Below are positions 36,272-46,548 of a stretch of 64,000 nucleotides of DNA, piece after piece (within the stretch, counting starts at the first letter, position 1; every line of letters begins with the position of its first letter). The notes under the pieces were generated by a model that had not been told where the DNA came from, searched no databases, and saw only the letters and a program-made list of their open reading frames with translations. The DNA comes from Pseudomonas canadensis (lineage in GTDB: Bacteria; Pseudomonadota; Gammaproteobacteria; Pseudomonadales; Pseudomonadaceae), in contig NZ_AYTD01000010.1 in assembly GCF_000503215.1 (NCBI RefSeq), positions 86,263-150,262 of the forward strand. Direction: 5' to 3'. Position numbers and translations under genes: made by a program.

Positions 36272-39200
36272 ATGGCGAAGAAGCCCAACGCTGCCACCTT
36301 CATCAAAGACCCGCTCTGGTACAAGGACGCGGTGATCTACCAGGTTCATGTCAAATCCTATTTCGACTCCAATAACGACGGTATCGGTGATTTCCCCGGC
36401 CTGATCGCCAAGCTCGACTACATCGCCGACCTGGGCGTGAACACCATCTGGCTGCTGCCGTTCTACCCCTCGCCACGTCGCGACGATGGCTATGACATTG
36501 CCGAATACCGTGGTGTGCACAGCGACTACGGGACCATGGCCGACGCCAAGCGCTTCATCGCCGAAGCGCACAAGCGCGGGCTGCGGGTGATCACCGAATT
36601 GGTGATCAACCACACCTCCGACCAGCACCCCTGGTTTCAACGCGCGCGCAAGGCCAAGCCAGGCTCGGCGGCGCGGGACTTCTATGTGTGGTCGGATGAC
36701 GACCAGAAATACGACGGCACCCGCATCATCTTCCTCGACACCGAGAAGTCGAACTGGACCTGGGACCCGGTCGCCGGCCAATACTTCTGGCACCGCTTCT
36801 ATTCCCACCAGCCCGACCTCAACTTTGACAACCCCCAGGTGATGAAAGCTGTGTTGTCGGTGATGCGTTACTGGCTGGACATGGGCATCGACGGCCTGCG
36901 CCTCGACGCCATCCCGTATCTGATCGAGCGTGATGGCACCAACAACGAAAACCTGCCTGAGACTCACGACGTGCTCAAGCAGATCCGCGCCGAAATCGAT
37001 GCCCATTACCCCGACCGCATGCTGCTGGCCGAAGCCAACCAGTGGCCGGAAGACACCCAACTCTACTTTGGGGACAAGAAGGGCGATGACGGCGACGAAT
37101 GTCACATGGCCTTCCACTTCCCGCTGATGCCGCGCATGTACATGGCCCTCGCCCAGGAAGATCGCTTCCCGATCACCGACATCCTGCGCCAGACCCCGGA
37201 GATTCCCGCCAACTGCCAATGGGCGATTTTCCTGCGCAACCACGATGAACTGACCCTGGAAATGGTCACCGACAAAGAACGCGATTACCTGTGGAACTAC
37301 TACGCCGCCGACCGGCGCGCGCGCATCAATCTCGGCATTCGCCGCCGTCTGGCGCCGCTGATGGAGCGTGATCGCCGGCGTGTCGAGCTGCTCAACAGCC
37401 TGCTCTTGTCGATGCCTGGCACGCCGGCCCTGTATTACGGCGATGAAATCGGCATGGGCGATAACATCTACCTCGGCGACCGCGATGGCGTGCGTACGCC
37501 GATGCAATGGTCCATCGACCGCAACGGCGGCTTCTCCCGTGCCGACCCGGCCAGCCTGGTGTTACCGCCGATCATGGACCCGCAATACGGCTATCAGTCG
37601 GTGAATGTCGAGACCCAGGCCCAGGACCCGCATTCGTTGCTGAACTGGACCCGGCGCATGCTGGCGGTGCGCAAACAATCCAAGGCGTTCGGCCGTGGCA
37701 GCCTGAAAATGCTCTCGCCGAGCAACCGCCGCATCCTGGCCTATACCCGTGAGTTCACCGGTGAAGACGGGCGCAACGAGATCATCCTCTGCGTGGCCAA
37801 CGTGTCGCGCAGTGCCCAGGCGGCCGAGTTGGACCTGTCGGCGTTTGCGGGCATGGTGCCGGTGGAGATGCTCGGCGGTAATGCCTTCCCGCCCATCGGC
37901 CAGCTGAATTTCCTGCTGACCCTGGCGCCTTACGGCTTTTATTGGTTTGTGCTGGCGCCGGAAAACCAGATGCCCAGTTGGCATGTGGAACCGGCCCAGA
38001 GCATGCCAGACTTCACCACCCTGGTATTGAAAAAGCGCATGGAAGAATTGCTCGAAGAACCTTGCCGCGCCTCCGTGGAACAGACCGCACTGCCGGCCTG
38101 GTTGCCCAAGCGCCGCTGGTTCGCGGGCAAGGACACGGCCATCGACAGCGTGCGCATTGCCTACGGTGTGCGCTTTGGCGATCCCCAGCATCCAGTGTTG
38201 CTCAGCGAGCTTGAAGTGACGGCCGGTGGCCAGGTCAGCCGTTATCAGTTGCCGTTCGGCTTCCTCGGTGAAGACCAGTTCACCAGCGCCTTGCCGCAGC
38301 AATTGGCCTTGGCCCGTGTACGCCGAGTGCGTCAGGTGGGGTTGGTAACCGATGCCTTCAGCCTCGAACACTTTATCCGCGCCGTCATCCAGGGTTTGCA
38401 GGCGGGTACCGTGCTCAACACCAACGAAGGCGAACTGCGCTTTGCCGCAACGCCGCACCTGGCCAAGCTGCAACTGACGGATGAGTCCGAAGTGCGCTAC
38501 CTGTCGGCCGAGCAGTCCAACAGCTCGGTGGTGGTGGGCGAGAGCCTGGTGCTCAAGCTGATCCGCAAAGTCGCCTCCGGCGTGCACCCGGAACTGGAAA
38601 TGAGCGCCTACCTGACCGAAGCCGGCTACCCGAATATCTCGCCGCTACTGGGCTCGATGATTCGCCACGACGCCGAAGGCCAGGACAACCTGCTGATGAT
38701 TGCCCAAGGCTACCTGAGCAACCAGGGTGACGCCTGGAGCTGGACCCAGAACAACCTGGAACGGGCTATCCGCGACGAACTGGCCGAAGCCATCTCCGAG
38801 CAGGAACAGCACTACAACGCCCTCGGCGAGCTGGCGGATTTTGCCGGGTTGCTCGGCCAACGCCTGGGTGAAATGCACCTGGTGCTCGGCGCGAAAACCA
38901 GCAACAAGGACTTCAAGCCCGAAGCCACCACGGCCAAGGACACCCAGGCCTGGGCGAAAGATGTCGGCGCGCAGTTGGACCGCGCGTTGCAACTGCTTAA
39001 ACTTCATCAAAGCCAGTTGAACCCCGCGGATCAAGCGCTGGTCAGTGAATTGCTGGCGCAGAAAAAAGCCATTGCCAGCCATGTGCAGGCCTTGGCGAAA
39101 GCCACGGCCGGCGGGTTGCGTATTCGGGTTCACGGTGATTTGCACCTGGGCCAAGTGCTGGTGGTGAAGGGCGATGCCTACCTGATCGATTTCGAAGGCG

Positions 39201-39619
39201 AACCGGCGCGGCCATTGCATGAACGACGCGGCAAGCACAGCCCGTATAAAGATGTGAGCGGCGTGTTGCGCTCCTTCGACTACGCGGCAGCCATGGCCTT
39301 GAATGTACAAGGGGTGGACCATTCGCCCGAAGCGGACCAGGCGCGCAAACGCGTGACTGACCGTTACCTCAAAGAAGCACGGCAGGCCTTTATCCAGGCT
39401 TATCAGTCCGCTACGTCTACACTGGCGCATGACTGGCAGGATGCCAAAGGGCAGGACGCAGCGCTGACATTGTTCAGCCTGGAGAAGGCCGCGTATGAAG
39501 TGGCCTACGAAGCGGAAAACCGCCCGACTTGGTTGCCGGTGCCCTTGCAAGGGTTGCACGGACTGTTGAGCGGGCTTGCACCTATATCGAAAACTGCACG
39601 CGGTGGGGAGACGTCATGA
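36272..39619 (+). CDS. treS: Trehalose synthase fused to maltokinase (TreS-Mak)
   Basis: Bifunctional 1115-aa protein. Residues about 1-550 are GH13_16 trehalose synthase, which interconverts trehalose and maltose: [17 protein letters not shown] at the start, nucleophile Asp in [11 protein letters not shown], Glu in [11 protein letters not shown], and [11 protein letters not shown]. Residues about 590-1115 are the Pep2/Mak maltokinase, opening [15 protein letters not shown]. It carries the kinase catalytic motif [13 protein letters not shown] and the Mg-binding [12 protein letters not shown]. Together they produce maltose-1-phosphate for GlgE. AGGAG lies 7 bases before the ATG at 36272; reading further upstream would translate the REPIN. 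The stop overlaps the glgB start (ATGA), so the two are coupled. Confidence 0.96.
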   Translation: MAKKPNAATFIKDPLWYKDAVIYQVHVKSYFDSNNDGIGDFPGLIAKLDYIADLGVNTIWLLPFYPSPRRDDGYDIAEYRGVHSDYGTMADAKRFIAEAHKRGLRVITELVINHTSDQHPWFQRARKAKPGSAARDFYVWSDDDQKYDGTRIIFLDTEKSNWTWDPVAGQYFWHRFYSHQPDLNFDNPQVMKAVLSVMRYWLDMGIDGLRLDAIPYLIERDGTNNENLPETHDVLKQIRAEIDAHYPDRMLLAEANQWPEDTQLYFGDKKGDDGDECHMAFHFPLMPRMYMALAQEDRFPITDILRQTPEIPANCQWAIFLRNHDELTLEMVTDKERDYLWNYYAADRRARINLGIRRRLAPLMERDRRRVELLNSLLLSMPGTPALYYGDEIGMGDNIYLGDRDGVRTPMQWSIDRNGGFSRADPASLVLPPIMDPQYGYQSVNVETQAQDPHSLLNWTRRMLAVRKQSKAFGRGSLKMLSPSNRRILAYTREFTGEDGRNEIILCVANVSRSAQAAELDLSAFAGMVPVEMLGGNAFPPIGQLNFLLTLAPYGFYWFVLAPENQMPSWHVEPAQSMPDFTTLVLKKRMEELLEEPCRASVEQTALPAWLPKRRWFAGKDTAIDSVRIAYGVRFGDPQHPVLLSELEVTAGGQVSRYQLPFGFLGEDQFTSALPQQLALARVRRVRQVGLVTDAFSLEHFIRAVIQGLQAGTVLNTNEGELRFAATPHLAKLQLTDESEVRYLSAEQSNSSVVVGESLVLKLIRKVASGVHPELEMSAYLTEAGYPNISPLLGSMIRHDAEGQDNLLMIAQGYLSNQGDAWSWTQNNLERAIRDELAEAISEQEQHYNALGELADFAGLLGQRLGEMHLVLGAKTSNKDFKPEATTAKDTQAWAKDVGAQLDRALQLLKLHQSQLNPADQALVSELLAQKKAIASHVQALAKATAGGLRIRVHGDLHLGQVLVVKGDAYLIDFEGEPARPLHERRGKHSPYKDVSGVLRSFDYAAAMALNVQGVDHSPEADQARKRVTDRYLKEARQAFIQAYQSATSTLAHDWQDAKGQDAALTLFSLEKAAYEVAYEAENRPTWLPVPLQGLHGLLSGLAPISKTARGGETS

Positions 39620-41853
39620 GCTTTACAAATAAAGAACCGCTGCAACCGAAGTTGACTGCATTGCCGGCGTCCAAGGACGTCGAAGCGCTGGTACGCGCCG
39701 AGCACCATGACCCGTTCTCGATTCTCGGGCCACACGATGATGAGCACGGCGGCCAGTTTATCCGCGCGTTCCTGCCGGAGGCCTTGAGCGTCCAGGTGCT
39801 GGCGCGCGACAGCGGCGAGCCGATCGGCAGCCTGGACGCGAGCCAGGTCCCGGGGTTGTTTGTCGGGCAGTTCAAGACCCGGCAGCCGTACCTGTTGAAA
39901 ATCCAGTGGGCCGGCGGTGAACAGATCACCGAAGACCCTTACAGCTTCCAACAACTGTTGCTCGGTGAAATGGACCTGTACCTGTTCGCTGAAGGCAATC
40001 ACCGCGATCTCGGCAGTTGCCTGGGGGCCCAGGTGACCAGCGTCGATGGCATTGAGGGTGTGCGCTTCGCCGTGTGGGCACCGAATGCGCGGCGGGTCTC
40101 GGTGGTGGGCGACTTCAATATCTGGGACGGTCGCCGGCATCCGATGCGCCTGCGCCATCCTTCCGGCGTGTGGGAGATCTTTATCCCACGTCTGCAGCCG
40201 GGTGCGGCCTACAAGTACGAAGTACTCGGCGCCAATGGGATCCTGCCGCTCAAGGCCGACCCCGTGGCGTTGGCCACTCAACTGCCGCCCGACACGGCTT
40301 CGAAGGTTGCCGAGCCCTTGCAGGTGGACTGGCAGGACCACGAATGGATGCAATCGCGAGTCGAGAAGCAGAAGACTACTGCACCGCTGTCGATCTATGA
40401 GTTGCACGTGGGTTCCTGGCAGGTCGAGCTGGACGAGGCGGGCGAAGTGGCACGCCAGTACAACTGGCGCGAATTGGCTGAGCGCCTGATTCCCTATGTG
40501 CAGCAGTTGGGCTTCACCCATATTGAGCTGATGCCGATCATGGAGCACCCCTTCGGCGGCTCCTGGGGCTACCAGGCCTTGTCACAGTTCGCACCGACGG
40601 CACGCTTCGGTTCGCCGCAGGATTTCGCCTATTTCGTCAACGCCCTGCATCAGGCCGATATCGGCGTGATCCTTGACTGGGTGCCGGCGCATTTCCCCAC
40701 CGACACCCACGGCCTGGCGCAATTCGACGGCACGGCGCTGTACGAATATGCCAACCCGCTGGAAGGGTTCCATCAGGATTGGGACACGCTGATCTACAAT
40801 CTGGGCCGCACCGAAGTGCATGGCTTTATGTTGGCGTCGGCGTTGCATTGGCTCAAACACTTCCATATCGACGGCCTGCGCGTGGACGCCGTGGCTTCGA
40901 TGCTCTACCGCGACTACTCACGTAAAGCCGGCGAATGGGTGCCGAATCGCCATGGCGGTCGCGAAAACCTGGAAGCCATCGACTTCCTGCGTCACCTCAA
41001 CGATGTGGTCGCTATCGAGGCACCCGGTGCCCTGGTGATCGCCGAGGAATCCACCGCCTGGCCCGGCGTCAGCCAGCCCACACAGCAAGGCGGCCTGGGC
41101 TTCAACTACAAATGGAACATGGGCTGGATGCACGATTCCCTGCATTACATCCAGCAGGACCCGGTGTACCGCGCCCACCATCACAACGAGCTGAGCTTTG
41201 GCCTGGTGTATGCCTGGTCCGAACGTTTCATCCTGCCGATCTCCCATGATGAAGTGGTGCACGGCAAGCATTCGCTGATCGACAAGATGCCTGGCGACCG
41301 TTGGCAGAAGTTCGCCAACTTGCGCGCTTACCTGGCGTTCATGTGGATGCACCCCGGCAAAAAGCTGTTGTTCATGGGCTGCGAATTCGGCCAATGGCGC
41401 GAGTGGAATCATGATCAGCAATTGGATTGGTACCTGCTGCAGTACGCCGAACACAAAGGCGTGCAGAAGCTGGTGGGCGACCTCAATCGCCTGTACCGCG
41501 AGGAGCCGGCCCTGCATGAGCAGGACGACGCGCCTCAAGGCTTCCAGTGGCTGATCGGTGACGACGCGATCAACAGCGTCTACGCCTGGCTGCGCTGGAG
41601 CAAGGACGGCAAGCCGGTGTTGGTGGTGGCCAACTTCACCCCGGTGCCACGCGAGGGTTACGCCGTCGGCGTGCCGTTTGGTGGGCGCTGGAGTGAAGTG
41701 ATCAACAGTGACGCGGACATGTACGCAGGCTCCAATTACGGTAATGGGGGCGAGGTGTTTACTCAGGATGAACCCAAGCACGGGCAGCCGGTGTCACTGT
41801 CGTTGAATCTGCCGCCACTGGGCGTGCTGATTCTGCGGCCGGAATCGCTTTAA
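39616..41853 (+). CDS. glgB: 1,4-alpha-glucan branching enzyme GlgB
   Basis: GH13_9 branching enzyme (745 aa), adding alpha-1,6 branches to the glucan made by GlgE. It has an N1 domain ([12 protein letters not shown]), then a CBM48 domain ([20 protein letters not shown]), then the catalytic barrel. The barrel shows YELHVGSW, the nucleophile Asp in [18 protein letters not shown], Glu in [11 protein letters not shown] and the stabilising Asp in [14 protein letters not shown]-terminal all-beta domain ends at ILRPESL. The ATG at 39616 overlaps the treS stop, with GGGGAG upstream. It completes the trehalose-to-glucan operon. No glgA or glgX lies downstream in the window. Confidence 0.96.
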   Translation: MSFTNKEPLQPKLTALPASKDVEALVRAEHHDPFSILGPHDDEHGGQFIRAFLPEALSVQVLARDSGEPIGSLDASQVPGLFVGQFKTRQPYLLKIQWAGGEQITEDPYSFQQLLLGEMDLYLFAEGNHRDLGSCLGAQVTSVDGIEGVRFAVWAPNARRVSVVGDFNIWDGRRHPMRLRHPSGVWEIFIPRLQPGAAYKYEVLGANGILPLKADPVALATQLPPDTASKVAEPLQVDWQDHEWMQSRVEKQKTTAPLSIYELHVGSWQVELDEAGEVARQYNWRELAERLIPYVQQLGFTHIELMPIMEHPFGGSWGYQALSQFAPTARFGSPQDFAYFVNALHQADIGVILDWVPAHFPTDTHGLAQFDGTALYEYANPLEGFHQDWDTLIYNLGRTEVHGFMLASALHWLKHFHIDGLRVDAVASMLYRDYSRKAGEWVPNRHGGRENLEAIDFLRHLNDVVAIEAPGALVIAEESTAWPGVSQPTQQGGLGFNYKWNMGWMHDSLHYIQQDPVYRAHHHNELSFGLVYAWSERFILPISHDEVVHGKHSLIDKMPGDRWQKFANLRAYLAFMWMHPGKKLLFMGCEFGQWREWNHDQQLDWYLLQYAEHKGVQKLVGDLNRLYREEPALHEQDDAPQGFQWLIGDDAINSVYAWLRWSKDGKPVLVVANFTPVPREGYAVGVPFGGRWSEVINSDADMYAGSNYGNGGEVFTQDEPKHGQPVSLSLNLPPLGVLILRPESL

Positions 41854-41904
41854 AGGCTCTAGCGTGCTGGATTCTGTTGTCCGCACTACTGGCAGGGTGC
41901 CACA

Positions 41905-43071
41905 ATGACGCCTTTGTCGTGGCAGTCGAATCAGGCGAAACTCATGAATGGCCTTGGGCGTGGGCAGGACCAGGATTGCTTTATAGAGGAGCAGGTGCGG
42001 ACCGACCGTTTGCACCAGCTGTTCCGGCAGTCATTTGCTGCGATTTTCGGCAGTTACCTGGCCGCGGTGATGCTGTGCTGGTTGTGCTGGGATCGGTTTG
42101 ACCATCAGGTCATCCTGGTCTGGCTGGCGGTATTGGCGGTGACTTCCCTGGTTCGTATCCAGATGTTCATGGAGTGGTTTCGCTGTCCCAATGCCGAGCG
42201 TACGCCGGACCGTTGGGAGCGCCGTTACTGGGTTACGCTGATGCTGTCTGCCGCAACCTGGGGAATCGGTGCGTTGGCGGTCATGCCCACCGATGATCGA
42301 TTGTCCCAGGTGCTGGTGATGCTGTTTACGGTGGGCATGTCGGTCAGCGCCGTGTCCTGTTACTCGGCTTATCGCTACATGACCTTGGCCTCCATGGCTG
42401 TGGTGCTATTGCCGTGCACCGTGTGGCTGCTGTTCCAACCATCCTCGATGCAAGTGGGCATCGCCATTGCGGTGCTGGTGTTCTCCACCTTTGTGGTCAG
42501 CGCCACGCGCAAGCTGTCGGATGCCTTGGAAAAGGCCTTTCGCCTGACCCGTCAGATGGAGCGTGCCCACAACATCTCCACCCGCGCCGCACAGACCGAC
42601 GAACTCACCGGCCTGATGAACCGTCGTGCCTTTTTCGAACGTGCCCAGGTCTTGTACGCACAATGCCGTCACAATCAACAGCCATTGTGTGCATTGATGA
42701 TGGACATGGACCACTTCAAGGAAATCAACGATACCTACGGCCACCAGGCCGGTGACCAGGTGCTACGCCAGATTGGTGGGGTGATCAGTGCCTCGTTCCG
42801 CCAGGCCGACGTGTACGGGCGCCTGGGCGGCGAGGAATTTGCGGTGTTGCTGCCCAATACGTCGCTGGAAACCGCGCGGGACATTGCCGAGCAGTTGATC
42901 AAGGCCATCTCAGGCCTGGCCTCCGAGCCGGTGCATGGCCTGAGCGCCAGCCTCGGCGTGGCCTCCACCCATACTCAGGACCAAGACCTGCACGGCCTGA
43001 TGAACACAGCCGACAAGGCGCTGTATCGTGCCAAGGCCCAGGGGCGTAATCAGGTGGCGGTGGCCGAGTAG
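41905..43071 (+). CDS. Membrane diguanylate cyclase (GGDEF)
   Basis: 388-aa protein that should make cyclic di-GMP. About six membrane helices occupy residues 40-205 (IFGSYLAAVMLCWLCW; VILVWLAVLAVTSLV; LPCTVWLLF; IAIAVLVFSTFVV). A GGDEF domain fills the rest: DELTGLMNRRAFFERA, DMDHFKEINDTYGHQAGD, and the active loop GRLGGEEFAVLLP. The GGEEF form is fully compatible with catalysis. I see no RxxD inhibitory site just before the loop (the sequence is RQADVYGRLGG, giving RQAD five residues upstream, so product inhibition is in fact possible). The start may instead be the ATG at 41944. It follows glgB by 51 bases and may read through from the operon. Confidence 0.88.
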   Translation: MTPLSWQSNQAKLMNGLGRGQDQDCFIEEQVRTDRLHQLFRQSFAAIFGSYLAAVMLCWLCWDRFDHQVILVWLAVLAVTSLVRIQMFMEWFRCPNAERTPDRWERRYWVTLMLSAATWGIGALAVMPTDDRLSQVLVMLFTVGMSVSAVSCYSAYRYMTLASMAVVLLPCTVWLLFQPSSMQVGIAIAVLVFSTFVVSATRKLSDALEKAFRLTRQMERAHNISTRAAQTDELTGLMNRRAFFERAQVLYAQCRHNQQPLCALMMDMDHFKEINDTYGHQAGDQVLRQIGGVISASFRQADVYGRLGGEEFAVLLPNTSLETARDIAEQLIKAISGLASEPVHGLSASLGVASTHTQDQDLHGLMNTADKALYRAKAQGRNQVAVAE

Positions 43072-43114
43072 GGCGCTGAATTGTGGTTTTGGTTGTGCTG
43101 TGGTTGTGGTGAGC

Positions 43115-43258
43115 TGGCTTCTGTGGTGATCGGGCTTGTCCCGCGCTGGGCTGCGAAGCAGCCCCAACAAGATCACCGCATTTTTTTCAGACACACCTTG
43201 GCGTTTGGTTTTAGGGCCGCTTCGCAGCCCAGCGCGGGACAAGCCCGCTCACCACAAG
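43115..43258. repeat. Inverted pair of a second REP class
   Basis: GGGCTTGTCCCGCGCTGGGC and CTGCGAAGC around 43132-43162 are repeated in inverse around 43214-43248. This is a different REP family from the GGAGC-type repeats in the rest of the window. It fills the gap between the diguanylate cyclase and the convergent histidine kinase and probably separates their transcripts. Confidence 0.8.
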
Positions 43259-43282
43259 AGCCCGCGCACCACCGGACAGCTC

Positions 43283-45463
43283 TTAGGACATCGCCTTGGC
43301 AAGCGCCCGGGCAACCTGGTCGGCGGAGTAGGGCTTGGGCAGGAACTCGAACCCTTCATAACCACTTTCGGCCAGTTCCTCGCTGTAGCCGGAGGTGAGC
43401 ACCACCGGTAAATCCGGGCGCCGTTGGCGCAATACTTTAGCCATCGCTACGCCCGTCATGCCGGGCATCACCACATCCGAAAAAATCCCATCGAACGCCA
43501 GGGCGTCCGCGCCGGCCAATGCGAGCGCCTGCTCCGCATCGGTGGCCCAGGTGGTCTGGTAACCCAGGTCCTGCAGGATCTGGTTGGCGAAGCGGCCCAC
43601 TTCGAGGTTGTCTTCCACGATCAGGATATGGCGCAGCGTTATGTCCTGGCCCGGCAGGGGGTCCTGCAGGCTTTGCTCGTGTGATATCACCTGCGCCGCC
43701 ACCTCTGGCAGGTACAGGGTAAACTGCGTGCCCTGGCCCGGATGGCTCGCCACATCGACGTTGCCGCCGGACTGCTTGGCAAAGCCGAACACCTGGGACA
43801 ACCCCAGGCCAGTGCCTTTGCCGACGGCCTTGGTGGTGAAGAACGGTTCGAAAATGCGCTCCAGCGTCTCGCCGGGAATGCCGCTGCCAGTGTCGGCCAG
43901 GGCGATGCTCACAAAGGGTTGGCGGCTTTCCTCGTCGCCACGGATGCGCGGCATGGTGTCCACCGTGGCCACGCGCAAGGTGAGGGTGCCTTGCCCGTCC
44001 ATGGCGTCTCGTGCATTCAGGGCGATATTGATCAACGCGGTTTCAAACTGGCTGGCGTCGACACGTACGTGGCAAGGACGCTCGGGCAATTGCACCTGCA
44101 CATGGATACGTGCGCCGGTGACGCTTTCGAGCATTTCGCCGATGTTCTTGACCCGCAGGCCTACATCGAAGACTTCCGGGTTGAGTGGCTGGCGTCGGGC
44201 GAAAGCGAGCAGTTGGCTGGTGAGTTTGCTGGCGCGCTCGACGGTGTCGGAAACGGCGCTCATATAGCGTTGGCGCCGTTCCTCGGACAAGCCCGGTTGG
44301 CGCAGGAAGTCCACCGACGAGCGGATGATGGTCAGCAAGTTGTTGAAGTCATGGGCCACGCCGCCGGTCAATTGGCCGATGGCTTCCAGCTTCTGGGACT
44401 GGTGCAACGCCGCTTCCGCCTGGGTGAGGGCGAGGGTGCGCTCATGCACCCGTTGTTCCAGGGTGGCATTCAGCTCGGTGAACGCCGCCAGGCCCTCGCG
44501 TACGGCGGCGTCGGCGCGCACCCGCTCGATATGCGCCCAGGAACGCTCGGTGACTTCCCCGACCAGCGCCAGGTCGTAGGGCGCCCAGACGCGTGCTGTC
44601 TTGTGGTGCACTGCCATCAACGCGGTCAGGCGGCCGTCCTTGATCAGTGGGAAGCATACGGTCGCCAGTGCGCCCAGGGCTTGGTAGCTGGCGGCTACCT
44701 CCGGCGGAAATTCGACGCGGTTGTCCTGCACCACCAGCGGTTCTCCGGCACGTAGTTGCTGCACGGCCCGCGCGCCGAACGACGCCAGGCTGTAGCGCCC
44801 GACGATGCTCGGCGAGCCGGGCGCCGCCCAGTTGCCGCGAATGGTAAAGCCGTCTTCATCGGCGTCCATGTCGGCATAAGCACAATTGGAGACGTGCAGG
44901 TGCTCGGCCAACAGGCGCGTGGTGGTGGACATGATGCTTTCGGCGTCGGTGGCATTGGCCACGGCACTGCCCACGGCGTCCAACACCGCCAGGCGGCGGT
45001 TGAGGAACACGGTGGCGGTGGTTTCGGTGACGGTATCCAGCATCCCGACAACCTTGCCATCTGGGTCGCGGATGGGGCTGTAGCAAAAGGTGAAATAGGC
45101 TTGTTCAAGGCCAGCGCCGCGCTCGATCAGCAGGGGGAAATTCTCGATATAGGTGGCATGCCCCTCAAACGCCGCATTGGCGATGGGACTCACGTCGGCC
45201 CAGACTTCATGCCACACCTCACTGAATGGACGACCGAGTGCAAAAGGTTTGTCGCCCAGGATCGGAATGAACGCGTCGTTGTACAACGTGGTCAGGTGAG
45301 GCCCCCAAATGATTGATTGTGGGAAGCTCGACGCAAGACACAGCGCCACGGTGGTCTTGAGCACATCCGGCCACTGCTCCAGTGGTCCCAGGGGTGTGCT
45401 CGCCCAATCGTATTGGCGAACCTGCTCAGCCATGTCGCTGCTGCTTTGCAGCCAATTCATCAT
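43283..45463 (-). CDS. Hybrid sensor histidine kinase (PAS-GAF-HisKA-HATPase-REC)
   Basis: Soluble hybrid kinase (726 aa) with no membrane helix. A PAS-like domain covers about residues 20-150 (IIWGPHLTTLYNDAFIPILG) and a GAF domain about 155-325. A short coiled coil (LNATLEQRVHERTLALTQAE) leads to HisKA with His371 in GGVAHDFNNLLT. HATPase follows with NIALNARDAMDGQG, ADTGSGIP and GKGTGLGLSQVFGF. The receiver domain has Asp663 in FSDVVMPGMTG. The layout is that of the blue-light/PAS hybrid kinases common in Pseudomonas, but the first domain lacks an evident LOV Cys motif (NCRFLQ). No separate response regulator gene is adjacent. The signal is unknown. Confidence 0.9.
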   Translation of the reverse strand: MMNWLQSSSDMAEQVRQYDWASTPLGPLEQWPDVLKTTVALCLASSFPQSIIWGPHLTTLYNDAFIPILGDKPFALGRPFSEVWHEVWADVSPIANAAFEGHATYIENFPLLIERGAGLEQAYFTFCYSPIRDPDGKVVGMLDTVTETTATVFLNRRLAVLDAVGSAVANATDAESIMSTTTRLLAEHLHVSNCAYADMDADEDGFTIRGNWAAPGSPSIVGRYSLASFGARAVQQLRAGEPLVVQDNRVEFPPEVAASYQALGALATVCFPLIKDGRLTALMAVHHKTARVWAPYDLALVGEVTERSWAHIERVRADAAVREGLAAFTELNATLEQRVHERTLALTQAEAALHQSQKLEAIGQLTGGVAHDFNNLLTIIRSSVDFLRQPGLSEERRQRYMSAVSDTVERASKLTSQLLAFARRQPLNPEVFDVGLRVKNIGEMLESVTGARIHVQVQLPERPCHVRVDASQFETALINIALNARDAMDGQGTLTLRVATVDTMPRIRGDEESRQPFVSIALADTGSGIPGETLERIFEPFFTTKAVGKGTGLGLSQVFGFAKQSGGNVDVASHPGQGTQFTLYLPEVAAQVISHEQSLQDPLPGQDITLRHILIVEDNLEVGRFANQILQDLGYQTTWATDAEQALALAGADALAFDGIFSDVVMPGMTGVAMAKVLRQRRPDLPVVLTSGYSEELAESGYEGFEFLPKPYSADQVARALAKAMS

Positions 45464-45615
45464 TGCGATAACACCTTGTCTGCCACGGTCTGTTCACTGC
45501 CTGGAAGGGACGGCCCAACAAGCAACAGACCGGAATGCCCGCTGGCAGTTCAGCGGGATTATCGCGGTGATAGCAATTTGATGCACTGTCCGTTTGAGGG
45601 GATGTGCAGGTGGGC

Positions 45616-46467
45616 CTACTGGGCGCCAAAAACCCCCGTCCAGTAAATCCCCGCATCACTTTTCGGGTCCATGGCATAGGCCGCACCCAACTCACGAAAT
45701 TGCGGGTTCATCAGGTTGGCGCAATGGCCCGGACTGGCGAGCCAACCGTCGACAACCTTGCGTGGTGTGTCCAGGCCGGCGGCGATGTTTTCGCCGATGT
45801 TCTTCGCAATGTACCCAGCCAGTTCAGCGCGGTCGCCGGGCGTGCGGCCGTCGTGGTCGAGGTGATCGAAGAAATTGCCGTTGGCCATGTTGCGCGTGTG
45901 GCTGTTGGCGGCGCCGGCCAGGTCGTCATTCCAGGACAACGGCGTGGTAGCCGTGAACGCCTGGGTGCCGCACTGGCGTGGTTGTGAGCGCGCGGTGTTG
46001 ATCAGGTTGAGCAGTTGCTTGCCTTCGGTCTGCCAATCGCCCAGGCCACTGGTGAGCAGCGGGCGGGCGAGCACGATGCGCCAGTCCTGGCCGCTGTTGC
46101 TCACGCCGATATCGACAAATTGCGGGTCCAGCACCACGCGGCAGAAACTTTCGCGCACCGCCTTCATGGCTGCCTGGGCATCCTTGGGCCCCGACAGGCT
46201 GATGGCCTGCACATTGACCATCGGGTACGCGGCCCGCGCCAACGCCTGCTGCAGGTCGCCCACGTTGGTGGCCGGCAGCACCAGCCGGGTGTCGCTGGCC
46301 AATGGCGGCAGTTCCTGGGAACCCTGGTCGCCGCAGCGTTGCACCTGGCTGCGGTATTGGTTGATCTGTTGTACCAACTGACTTTCTTCATTCGCCATCG
46401 CGCTGGCGCAGAACACCGTAGTGGCGGCCAGCGTCGTAAGACCCATCATCAATGACAGAACGCGCAT
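45616..46467 (-). CDS. Secreted CAP (SCP/PR-1) protein with tandem domains
   Basis: Exported 283-aa protein; signal peptide MRVLSLMMGLTTLAATTVFC ending near SAMA. The C-terminal half (about residues 150-283) is a canonical CAP domain: LINTARSQPRQCG, LSWNDDLAGAANSHTRNMA, FFDHLDHDGRTPGDRA, NIGENIAAG and GHCANLMNPQFRELGAAYA. The N-terminal half (about 28-148) repeats the framework in degenerate form: QINQYRSQVQRCG, and FCRVVLDPQFVDIGVSNSG where the second half has GHCANLMNPQFREL. It lacks the His/Glu cluster, so only the second domain should keep the metal site. The ATG at 46467 starts at the signal peptide. CAP proteins have varied extracellular roles; none is assigned here. Confidence 0.88.
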   Translation of the reverse strand: MRVLSLMMGLTTLAATTVFCASAMANEESQLVQQINQYRSQVQRCGDQGSQELPPLASDTRLVLPATNVGDLQQALARAAYPMVNVQAISLSGPKDAQAAMKAVRESFCRVVLDPQFVDIGVSNSGQDWRIVLARPLLTSGLGDWQTEGKQLLNLINTARSQPRQCGTQAFTATTPLSWNDDLAGAANSHTRNMANGNFFDHLDHDGRTPGDRAELAGYIAKNIGENIAAGLDTPRKVVDGWLASPGHCANLMNPQFRELGAAYAMDPKSDAGIYWTGVFGAQ

Positions 46468-46548
46468 GGACGTTACCCTTGAGCTTGAAAGTGCCCATGA
46501 TGCGCGATGTAACCCGGTCTGGTGCAACGCCTTTTTTGTTTTTTTGCC

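Noticed and set aside
35867..37507. 546-codon open frame on the minus strand across glgE and treS
   Set aside because: Antisense to two firmly identified genes and running through the REPIN between them; the amino-acid make-up is rich in Gly, Val, His and Arg, as expected of the complement of high-GC codons.
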